Assembly (NCBI GenBank): GCA_036345935.2
Contig: JADWOT020000003.1
Coordinates: 19,176,509 to 19,240,508, forward strand
DNA from: Taenia hydatigena
Lineage: Eukaryota; Platyhelminthes; Cestoda; Cyclophyllidea; Taeniidae
Direction: 5' to 3'
Length of the DNA: 64,000 nucleotides
Under the pieces are notes generated by a model, which was given only the letters and a program-made list of their open reading frames with translations, was not told the DNA's origin and did no database searches. Each line of letters begins with the position of its first letter. Position 1 is the first letter of the stretch. Positions 34,655 through 46,600 of the stretch are shown here, one piece after another. The position numbers and the translations under genes were made by a program.

Positions 34655-37600
34655 CTGCAAACATCATGCATTTGGGCAGTGCACAATGACCCACAGTCAA
34701 CATGGAGCAAATCTTTCCTGCAAACACCACGAAGCTACCTCCTCTTCAACCAGTGTCTGTTTCGTTCCCAGGCATATTTAGAGGAGCGAAATAAAGTAGG
34801 CTTACTCTTTTGTTAGTGCAAAAGATGTTTGATCATGATTGACTGTAGAAGTGGAGCATTCAATCAGAACGCATAAGCAAAGCCTCAATGCAGTCATGCC
34901 AATTGAAATGTTCGTCTAGGAGGTGAGAAATGCATCCATAAATATGAATTTTGCTGTCAAAAGCATGAAGACGATGGATATGGCGACAAGCAGGTTTGTT
35001 CGAAATCTTGATTCCTTAGTTCGTGCAATGCTGTAGTGCCTCATCTACGGATTTTTTTGTTGTAAGAAAGGTGTCAGCTTTGAATGGTCCTCCTGACTGG
35101 GCTGCGCGGCTAACCACAGCAAGAGTTTTCGACTCAGATTCTCAACGAAGTACGGATTTGTGCTGCATTTTAAACGAATTATTCTTAAGAACTAATCTCC
35201 TACTCCTTCGATCTAACTGGAAGTCATAGGCTGCCTGAGTCTGACGTCAGCATCACAGCATTAACATCGGGAGACATTAGTCTCCAACATGGAGCTTGAA
35301 AAATAACTGATTATGTTTTTCTGATGAAATTTTCCATAAAAGACTCATTCAGCCTTGTGTTAATGAGAGAAAGGAAAAACAATCCGAATTAAGAGGAGTA
35401 GTGGGTAGGAATTAATGACGTTATTGTGAAAGATTTGTTGACAAAATTCTTCGCAACATTCGATACATTGATGAATGCATAAAGAGGATGTGGGTCGCAT
35501 TTAAATCTGCATTGGGGAGTTAAGAGGTTGCGGTACTTGAAGCCGCTGGCTAAAGGCACTGACAGATTCCGATGCATGATGAAGGGGCGGTCCTCGTTCT
35601 AGACTGGAGAAATCGCTAACTTGAATGCGTAGGCTTGACCATCACGATTGGGTTGAAGATGAATCACATTCTCAGCCTTTATTTTAGCTTGCCTTATTTT
35701 CACGAATTATGTTGATTAGAAGGTGTGTTAAGCAGTTACAAATGCCTTCTGGTGGAAAAGGCGGACAAACCGTTCTTTTGAGTCCTTCTACTTGGGCAAA
35801 AGCTGTGAGGACCGAATGAAATCAGTCCTACTTGTGGGGATGATTGAGTAGGTGGGTAAGTGGGCGGGGCAGTGGTTACAGGTCACTCAAGGGAGTCACT
35901 GATACCCACTTTGCTAGGGATGTGATTCCCTTTTAAATGCATGAAGCAGACTTTGCTAGAAATTGCCTTAAAGGTGAGAAATTTGAATATGCCTGTGAGT
36001 ACCAGATGACTATCAAGTTTGCCAAATTTAGGCACTGGTTGTTGCAATGACTTGGATTAACTTAAAGGGACTTGTCAAATAGAAGGGATTGTATACGTAT
36101 AGTGGGAAACACGAATAGGCGTTGGTAGTTCGCAGTTTGTTCAATTTGCCGAGAGTGCCCAGCATTTTTCGAAGCCGACAGCATTGCAGTCATTGGCTTG
36201 CATCTACACCAACTGGTGAGAGTAAATTCCATGCGCATGCACTTATGAGTGACAGCAAGCCTCAACAATCACTATGCTGGCCTTCATCATTCACCTTCTC
36301 TGAATTGTTTGCAGACTAGCCTGGACCTAGCAGTAGCCATCATGCTCTTCTACTCCAGCATCTGTTAGCCGACCGAACATCTCCCTGTTTGCCCCCAAAC
36401 CATCACAATTTCAAGGCACAGAACTATGCGCTGCAGGATTTGTTTGCATGTTGAAGGCAATGCAATTATGGTCGGGGTGTGCGCATAGACACTAGCGAGC
36501 TGAGAGGAAGAAATTAGTCTTTTCAAAAGGCAGCACCAACTCCCACTCTCTCCATGGGCAGCTATGTGTATGAGCAGATCTAAGCATTAGACTGGAAGGG
36601 GTAACGAGCGACACGCCTTCATCCCCTTTTCTTGATACCAGACAGTCATATCATTGTGCAGATGAGACTCCACAAACAGCTGGCAAATAAGAAGGAGAAA
36701 AAAAACCAAAGGCAATTAAAGCCGGGCTCCATCGTATAAATCCGCTCCAACTTAATCGCTCAGCTTACGCTTATTCAGAGCAACGCAATGCCACGTAGTT
36801 TGTTCAGCATGAGGAACAGTCGGGCTTAGAATGTGTTAAAGCATTGGGAAATTCTGTTTGTACTTAGGGAAGTCAGGTCAAAATCTGACCTTTGTGGTCC
36901 GCTGTGATCCAATTCAAATAGCGTGGCATAGGGAACTGCATATGCCTAACCACCTCATGCTGTCTATCCAAGAGGACTTCATTCGCATGTGGAAAATCCT
37001 TGCGTAACAACAAATCGCTATAAAGATGCTTTTCCTTGGTAAGCTGATATTAGTTTTGAAAAAGTGCATTGAGTGTGGGATTGAAGTTTTCGCCAATCTT
37101 TGGGTAGGTTGAGCGAGAAGCTGTTTTAAGATTGCTTTCCATATGCGCCTATTTACTTAGCCAAGCAACCACGGATTCGCACAAGTCTCTCTGACCTAAA
37201 TCAAATTTGGCAGCAAAATTCAAGTTCACTTGGTACTCAGTGTGTTAAGCTCCTCCGTCTGAGTGCTGGTGCAGTAGCACCTTTGTTAGTGGGTGCTTCT
37301 CACACAGCACCAACTACGTTGAGATGGCTGATGCGGGATGTTGACTGGGAGTAGCGTCGGGAGTACACTCATAAAAGGATAAGAGCTATGTAGTACATCA
37401 TATGCTTGTTCGACTCTTCCTTTTAACTATGTGGGCACCTAAGGCTCCACCTTTGTACCTCTGCTAGGCGCCGTGGCATTTCAAGCCATGTCGAAAGCCA
37501 CCGACCCTTCTCCACGTCGGCAATGCACTGTCTGTTCCAGCATTGTGAGTGCTTTTGTCTATTTCTAGGCAAGATTGCATTTACAATCAGCAATTGAAAT

Positions 37601-40600
37601 GCAATGTTGTTGAAGTTAGTGAAGTGAGACGTGACACAATCTTACCATGGGATTGAAGAAACCCGGGAACCAGAATGAATGTGGGGCGCCTGTACTGAGC
37701 CACGATTGGAGTTGATCGTTCCTCTCCTTCAACTCCGTGAACCAAAAACCCAAAGTCGAGGCCTCCCAGGAGATCTGAAACCGCATCATCAACACATCAA
37801 TCCGCCTCTCAACCACCAATTGGTAGGCAATTGGTCTGGGGCTCTCTTGGACCTGCTCTCTCTCTCTCTCTCTCCTCTACTTCGACAAAGTGAATTAGGG
37901 TGAAGAATGTAGAAACTCTACCATTTGAGGATGTGTTTATGTAAAAATGGGGCTGTTGTGCAATGCTTCCATCACTCGTTAAGATAATCGCTTTGGCTAC
38001 GCCTTGGTGCTTCCACTGGGAGGCTTGTCCTGGGGGCAACGCCATTAGCCCTACCTCACACTTCCTTACGAAGTGGCAATACACTTTCTGCCCGAGCATT
38101 GTGTCTTCCTTCGACCTTGGCGAACTTTCAGATTGTCCCTGTTAATTGCAGTGCAATTGTCAGAAATGACTTGTTTCTTTTAGAACTGCATCCCTCCAAT
38201 CGGTGAAACATAAAGCCGTTCCAGCAACTGCTCCATCGGTCGCAAGCCAAAGATTTACGTGTTTAGCACCGGTGAGGCCTCCAGTCCTTCTTCAACAGCA
38301 CGTGGACCGAAACACTGGCCATTTAAAGTCAAGAGCAGAACTGCGTGTTCACCAAAACTCGCTGCAGTGGGTTGAGTCAGTAAGGGAAGTTCACGTTGCA
38401 TGATGGAGCAAGAATGAAAAGCGCGATGTAGTTTGGCCGACACTAATCGTAAAGCTCGTGTCATTAAGCCGTTGTTTCCCAACATAAACTCACCTCATTC
38501 TTTGTGATTTGTAAACAAACTTGTTCGGACAGACACGATTCGTAGGCATTCCATTTGACATATGCATTCGTCCTCGCAGCACAATTACGGATAAAGTGAC
38601 ATTAAAAGTGCAATTTATTTGCACTTGCCAACCTAATTACCAGACCAATCTCATAGCCAGCTGCGTTGGATTAAAGGAAGCCCCAAAAGCTACTCGACTG
38701 GTAAATTACTGAATTGATTTCCACTAACCACCTGACACTTCCTTGATCACTTCTTTGGAAGCTTCTTGGGTTAAACATCGGTGTCAAGGGCAAGAGCTAG
38801 GCAAACTCACCCTAAGCCAAATTGTGGGAACTTTGGACAGGTAAATCGAGTCCAAGGCATCCCGAAGACTCTCGTTTAAGACGATCTTTCCATCGATGGC
38901 ATCTACCAAATCGGTTAGTACTCTTCTCGTGACGTTGAGCAGTTTTGAAATACAATCGATCTCCTGTCGCAGGAAGATAAGGATTGGTTTGAGACTGCCG
39001 AGAGCCCTCAACCTATCGGGCAGAGCGAAGGGATCGTAGGGCGGTGGGAGGGTGGACAGCATGGATTGGCAGATCTCACGCACTTGGATCTCTTTTGTCG
39101 GTCCTGTGGTGGCATCAAAGGCTTCATAGATATCAGCTGCTCTCTCTATGTCCTGGATGACTTCCAGATCTGTGATAGCCTGAATGCTGGCAATCATGCT
39201 GCCAGAGAAGTGGGCTGAGTACCTAGCATGCAATAATAACAGTAATAGTAAGGGAAAGCTCAATTGGGAGGCAAAAGGGAAGAGCGCACCATCTCTGTAA
39301 CACTGTAGCGGAGGTTTTCTAGAATGCTTTCTGTTGACTATATGAACTCACGCAATTTCCGCATTGGGATGGAGGTGAATGGACTCGGGTGACTCTTGAC
39401 TGGGCAGGGAATGGATGTATGCGAGATACTGGTTCACGGTGGACAACTGGGGGATGAAGTAGCCTGGTGCTAGTTCAAAGTCGGGTTGAAACATGCGCTC
39501 CTTGAACATGTGCCTGGTGAGCGTCACCATGATGACGGTGTCCTCGGGGTCGGTGATGCGTCCACCGAATTGGATCTCCGAGAGGAGGTAGCGCACACAC
39601 TTCCAGTCTATACCCTGCAGTCATTTGAATACGCCTTCGTAAGGCATACTAATCTCTCTCATTTCGTTGCCGTTTTCCTCTACAACTGCAGGCTCGTGGG
39701 AACACAGTGGTGCATGTGTGCAGCTAATAATTCTACTAGATTATGTCTCTGATGGACGCTTTGGGGCAGTCTCAGTCCCATCACATTCCACGTACTTATC
39801 AGCTTGCAATGTGCTTCCTCAAGTTCATTAAGATTGCGAGTGTGGGAGAACAATTTTACACGGTTGACTGGCTCGATGGCGAAATTTGTAAATCCCAGAC
39901 TTCCCACTAATCACTTACTAAAATTTCGTTTGAAATTCATTAAATGGCATCTCCTGCCTGCATGACGAGCCTTTACTTTTGGGTAGAAAATGTTAACTGC
40001 AACGCAGTCGGTGGAACGATGCGGTTTTGATGACTAAAATTTAGCAGCACCATTGAGCACCCCATTCAAGGCTTGTTAAGATAGAGCTCTGGTTGAGTGT
40101 CACAGTTTTGGCGTTTCGACTGATGCATGGTGGTGTCTAGTTTGGTGTCTGAAGCAGTAATTATGGGTAGTCGCAAGCTAAGGACAAATGCGCTGATGCA
40201 GAATCGACATGGACTGGGTGAATAGAAGTGAAAGACGTGTCCAAGTTATTGGTGGGAAAGAAATCTCGCGTTTGAATGTGAACGATTAGGTTCCCAAGAA
40301 AAAACGCATGACCTTTTTAAGATGAGCGAAAGGAGGTGTTTATTGCTCCTAATGTGACACTTCTTCCCATGAAACAATGGAAGGAAGGAAGGAAGGAAGG
40401 AAGGGAGGAAGGAAGGAAGGAAGGAAGGAAGGAAGGAAGGAAGGAAGGAAGGAAGGAAGGAAGGAAGGAAGGAAGGAAGGAAGGAGGAAGGAAGGAGGAA
40501 GGAAGGAAGGAAGGAAGGAAGGAAGGAAGGAAGGAAGGAAGGAAGGAAGGAAGGAAGGAAGGAAGGAAGGAAGGAAGGAAGGAAGGAAGGAAGGAAGGAG

Positions 40601-43600
40601 CATGGGACCATTTGGAAGTTAATGAAATTGAGGAGGTGCTTCTGTCCACTGGCGGATGGAGGTGATGGTCTTACGGTGAGGGCATTAACTGCCTCTGAAA
40701 AGGTTCTGGAGTGTACCCATAATTTAGGAAGTTGTGTTGTTGTCATTAGGGCAATACAAGTGCTGATTATTTAGCTATTTGTTTGCCGTCCTTTTCTAAG
40801 TGGCACTGCTTTTGGGCTAGTGTTCTCGCAACTATTGGTTGGCATATGAGGTGGTCAACACTTTGCCCTCTTTTACTAACACAATTCCGAATCGGTGCAT
40901 GCTTGTGTCCCTAAACTGGTTGCGTGGGTACTAAGGCCTCAACACTTGTACTTCCCTGGGAGATATGGTCTGCCGCCTATGCCATTAGCCCTTCCACATG
41001 TCATCAGTACATAATTTGCCCAAGCATATGCCTTCTTTCGTCCACAGAGAAGTCCCAATTAGTCATCCATTGCAACCTCGGAGCGGAACTTGACGCAAGC
41101 AAAACCTCGAACAGTTTGTGGTGACCGAGCTAATGTAAGAATCATGGTAGAGGAGGAGGAGATCGAATTGAGGCATTGACAGCTAGGCATGAACATCTAT
41201 GCCGTAATGTAAGGCAATTCTTGCAGGACCAGAGGAGTAAGTAAGGCGAGGATCTTAAGAGAATCGGTAGAGTACCACTAGCACCAAGAGCATAAGGCCT
41301 CTGCCTTCTAGGTACTGTGTGGTAACAATTGGGCAATTATTTAAGCGAGTGGTTTATGATTGCCGTCTCATTGCCTTGACTTATTCTAGGTCTCCTTTAA
41401 TTCTTAGAGCGGACTGTACTGAAGCAAGAATTGGTCGAATTGAAACACTAGACACACGTGAGCCACGTTTCAACACAAATGCGTGACCCACGTTCTTTAT
41501 CCCTTCATAGTGGCTGTGGTGTCACCGGGTAGTGAATTGCAAAAGGATGCACCGAGTCAATGGCATATTGTTTTGGAGGGAAGGGAGGAATCATGAGAAG
41601 CTTTGATGAAAGGAGGTGACTCACGCTAGATTTAGTATTCTTTTTCATAACCTCCACTTCATCAATGTGAGCTCGCATGAACTCCACCGAGGCACTATAA
41701 TCCGCCACATTGAATTCATAGGGCACCGACCACCCCATGGGAGTGAATTTTCTTCTTCCCTCCAGAGTTCGGTGCAGAAAGGCGAGGGCGTAGAGCACGA
41801 CCTTCCAATGCATGCTGACACAGGCATCGAGGAGGTCCTGCGAGATGTCGGAGAAGGTTTTAATTAGACCCGAGCGTAAGCCCTCGGGTGGTTGGTTGGT
41901 GAACTTCACTGACATCTGCAAAAAGTTGACCGGAAATCGACTGTGCTCCTCCGTGGTGATCCACAGACGGAATCGGTCCGATGTCACTAGCCTCTTGCCA
42001 TGAATGTAGCTGATGTTCGGTAGTGGAGTATGCTGGTCTGGGACAGATTCATCTGGAACAATATCGGTGCGTGGAAGCGGGTCTGTTGGAAGTCTGTGAT
42101 GTGCTTCGCTTTCTGTCCTTAGTCCAGCGAGGAGAGTGGACAGTTCGTTGATGTAATCGAGGCAGAGATGGCAGTTCTGCAGTAGAACCCAGGAGCCCTG
42201 ACGCATTGCCTGATCAATGTACTGACGCGCGTGAACCTCCTGACCTTGCCCCATGGAGATGAAGCAAACTTCAGTTTGCATTCGGCGTGCCAACTGCTCT
42301 ATGAGTAGAGTGGGATCAGCGCCAACTGTGAGAAGATTGATGATGGGAGTTTTGGGTGTTGAGTCTGCGTAGATCCTGTGTTGTAGGCAGATGGAGGGTG
42401 GTCGAAAGTCAATGGATAGAATAGTTGCAAGCATAAATCACGCAGTTATTGGTTGGTAATTGAATGCGGTGGGGATTGGGGCTTGAAGGGGCTTTTAGAA
42501 TGCAGCAGTAAAGGAGATGGTGGGCTAGAAGACAACGGACTGCAAGAGTCCACATTTCCGAATAATAATTTCTCCCCTCAGTAGGTGTTTTTACACCACT
42601 TTCAAGATCAGTCGAATCTATTTAGACTAGGGAGGTATCTTGTCTACTGCCTTTCCAAGTATCAACAACTTATTAGGCGATTGCTCCACTGTGTAAACAG
42701 CATAGACGGAGAACATGATTTGTTGATGTGGAAAACAGTCATTAAAACAGCGCCACCTTCAATCTGTAAAGCTTCAACCCGAAACGTAGTATGCATCATT
42801 CGACTATCCGAAGTGGCTGTATTTAGCCAGAGATAGAAGTGCCTCCTTAAACCAAAAAGGCCTTCATAAGATAAAATGCTCATTACATGAAAGTGTTTGA
42901 ATGCAGAGCATGAAATGGCTACGAGTGCTGCCAAATAACTGAGAAAGGGTGTTCACCAGAAGCAACTGAATTTACCAGACGTGTGACTTCCTTGCGTGGT
43001 GTGGCGTTACGCTTTCAGCAAAAGGCCACGATTGGAGAACCCGGTTGCAGTCATTTTACAATGTGAGCTTCGCAAAATAAGTTGTGCAGAGAGTGGACGT
43101 GAAAGTGTGCAGCGTGTCGCCAACTAATGTTGAACGGTGATCCAACGAGGATTGGTTGGAGGTCGAACTATGAGGACTTTTGTGAGTCGCCTTGTTGACA
43201 AATGTGCGGGTTACTGCAAGAGGCTTATCCCCTCTGGTGCAACACGCGACATGACATGTGAGGGAAGAATATGGAGGAACGGAAATGGACCACTACTTTT
43301 ACCGACGATTTCGATCAAACTCTATTGGTAGGTTTTATGTGTTTGCAGACCAAAACATGAAAGATTTTTGCTTTTTTAGTCATTCGTTGCATTTACAATT
43401 TGACTACGCGACCTGAAGAAGTTCAGCTGGTTTGCCAATTGGTGCTGAAGTACATTGACCACGCTTCTGACTAAGAGCTGGTCAGCTTCGTGTCCATGTA
43501 ACGATCACTTCACGGAGTGCTTTTAGAGGGCTTTTTAGCAAAAGGAAAAGAGTGTGTGAAGTGCATGATTACTTGGTTGGCTTTGGTAAGCCGAATGTAG

Positions 43601-46600
43601 CTATAGCTTAATAAATTGAGCGCTCTCTCAGAATGCCGCAACTGTGATATTTAAGGCAAGCAGTCGCTTAATCATTCCTGTGGTCAAATGATTGTCCGAA
43701 CAAGGCTAAAATGGCCACTTCTTTGCTTTACTGGAGTGAAACGCATAATCATGGAGTGGAAGTTGACAGTGGCTCTGAAGACGTGCCAACAATGCACCTT
43801 GGAGTGCGATCGGACAACCAGTAGCTGATTTCAACGTAGTCATTTGTTGTGCACACCCAGACATTCAAAATCGGTGCATTCAAGACTTGTGACCGTACTG
43901 GAACAAAAGCAAAGAAATTCAAGATGCAGACACACCGAATTTGACATTTATGTCAATTCATTGAGTCCTCCACCCTTGATTTCATACCTTTGTTAGAAGG
44001 GGATTGGAGAACACGTGAGAGCCAAAAGCTGGCGAGTGATAGTAGTGATGGCATTCTTTGAATGTTGGGTGCTGAAACACTAACCCATGACCTGTGTAAT
44101 ACGAGTGGATCTCCTTCTATGCACCATGCCGAGTTGCCATGCCTGAACGGGGCGGAGATGCACGTTTTATGCATTTATTCATCAAAGTGGAATAGTAAGG
44201 TCTTGTTTATAAGGCACACTTGGGGCACTCTCCCATCCGCCTCCAGTGCCTTGTGCCTGCTGTCCGATTGACAAGGTAATGACTCCGCATAATGTCATTC
44301 TGAAGGCAGAGCAGTTGATCAAACTGCGTGCCTCTGTTCAAGAGTTCGTTTTTTCGGTTACAATGATCAGCGGGAATTAAGAAGCAGGGTTCATTTCATG
44401 GAGCTTAACAACATGGCGCTTTGATCACCTTTTCGACACTTCTCGCAGGTGTATTGTTGTCGAGGCAAACCAGAAAGCACTAATTGTTTCAATGAAAATT
44501 GGGTGGTCATGACAGTGGAATGAGAACTGCATTAATCCGGTTCAGCAAAATTTAAAGCTGTTACAAATAGGCATGGTTCCCTTGTCGATCGCAAAGTATG
44601 TTGCCCTCCTCTAGGCAAAAGCCTTTTTAATCAAAAAAATAAGGAAAGTGCGAATGAAAATGGCTAAACCAGAATTCGGCGCGTATGATCACTTTGTGGT
44701 GAAGAATTCCATCAAAGCAATTTGTTACAATTTCACTTGTCTGCCATTGTTTGCCCTTCGCGCCACGCAGGAAGAAACTTGACCGAACATATGCCGGATG
44801 GTTGGGCGATCAAAGAACGAATATTTTTGTGAAAGAATGGCAGTGCAGTAACTTCTGAAAGATTTATGATGGTGTCTCTCATTTCGCCCGGACGTTTTAG
44901 GGCAGTAAACCAAATTCTAAGCCGAAAATAAATGAAAGTACGATTTAGTGCTTCAACACAATAAAATTTCGTCCTCTCCAGCGCAATGAATGGAAGCACT
45001 AATTGACAGATTGGAGGGCACATCCAGTTCATGCTGCAGAGTTCATTACCACTTAAAACCACTAGAAGCTGCGCTTTTTAGTGGTAAATGCCTATGTTCG
45101 ATAGGATTTGCCTTCTTGAAAGTGTTGGCTGGAGAGAAGAGGAACAGAGGGAGGACGGGGCAATAACTCACTCTTCCACATTGGGGAGGTTCTCCTCTGC
45201 AAACCTGTGGCCCAGTGTCTCGCTGATGTACTTGCGCGCCTGGTGCGCCACGCGATCGGGGCACCAGGTGCGGATAAAGAGAAGGCGCTCGAAGGTGGAG
45301 AGGTCGGCGTCGTAGTTGAGTGGGAAGACACCCTCCTCTGGCGCCTCGACCTCGTGCCATCTGCGCCATCGCCGCTCACTCCCTATCACCTGTCACCAAG
45401 GCAAAGACGTAAACCGATGACATGGCAGTTGCCTATTAGACATTGGAAGATTGCTGAACTACTAACTGACACGTTGCATAGCAGACAGCAACACAGCTTT
45501 GGTGAGGTGGATTAAAAATGACTTATTCCCAGCATACATTTGCACCCTATAGCTGAAGAGGAGACCGCTCACCTGATCCACCAGTGCAGTGAATGCTGGC
45601 AACCTCGACAAAGCATTGATGTTGAGCCAAACATCGTCAGCTATCCACTTGGCCGGTTTCGGCGGACAGCTGAGCAAAGTGAGGGCCGAACCACCTTTTA
45701 GAAATACCTCCACCTCATCTTTATAGATGTTTTTCATCTGTAACTCAATCCTCAGTGCCAGGGAGAGCGTGAACATCACAAAGTCTTGCTTATAGTAGCC
45801 GCGTGTGTAGAATCTCCACATACACTTGGTCATGTACTTGACTATCTTCTCAATCCGCTTCTGAGTCACGGAGGACTCATCGGAGTCCATCAAAGCCTCG
45901 TTGAAGAGTACGAGGAACTGTGGCAGACCTGTCTCGTACATACGGTTCACTTTGGCCATATCCTCAAGGAGGAAGAAGATGAGGGCGCCTCGCTCTGCTA
46001 CCGGACGGTACTCCTCTCGTGCCTCCTCAATCTCCGTCTCTGCATGTTTCGACTTAGCTAACTGCTCCAACACCTCCTCCGAAGTGGCCTTTGTGGATTT
46101 TAGAACCTCAAGTAAGTCCTGGTCGTCCACTAGAGAGCCTTTTGTGTTGGCCAGTCGGTGAAGTAGGTTGATTTGCAGGGCGTCAATGCGTTTCTTGTTT
46201 TCTACGGTTCTGTTGAGCAGTTCTATTCGCAGACTTTCCAGTTTCTTAGGAGACATGGAAAAGACGTGCAGGATAATGATAATTGCCGTCATATCACCAT
46301 CTTAAATTCTCATAGCTGCATGCCACTCTCATTGCTACCTATTGTTTGTATTCCAATCCTGCGTTCATATTTATTCATTTCATGCCTCGATCACTGACCT
46401 GACATTCCTCAAATGGCAAAATTATGCTAAAGAAGTGATTGGGCAAAGGCGTACTGCTCGTTCCACTGAGACCACATGTGCCAGAAGTTGGTCTTCCAGT
46501 CCCTTGACGGTCACGTTGAAGTCGATGAGGACTGCGTCGGCAAGCAGCTCGGGCGTGAACACGGGGTTGGCGAGCTGTGTGGTGAGGAAGAGCTGGAATT

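Larger units (their letters stand above)
26752..43666. repeat. Right arm of giant inverted repeat
   Basis: Reverse complement of 1-16925. The inner end lies where the two sides cease to match, in a sequence related to a nearby dispersed repeat (see 25930-26210). The outer end is at or beyond 43666; it cannot be fixed because the partner arm is cut by the window start. It lies within the dynein intron between exons 25 and 26 (45171-42376) only if the arm ends close to base 1 of the window. The arm holds dynein exons 26-30 in continuity with the rest of the gene, so this is the parental copy from the gene's point of view. Confidence 0.95.

Noticed and set aside
1..43666. Inverted repeat as ends of a transposon or virus
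   Set aside because: No transposase, integrase, reverse transcriptase or polymerase frame is present in arms or spacer, and the arms contain host dynein exons with introns.
46245..46292. Start codon for a separate protein at 46292 (or ATG at 46256)
   Set aside because: The ATG lies in intron sequence upstream of the TCCTAAG acceptor; the open frame continues into dynein exon 24 by chance.
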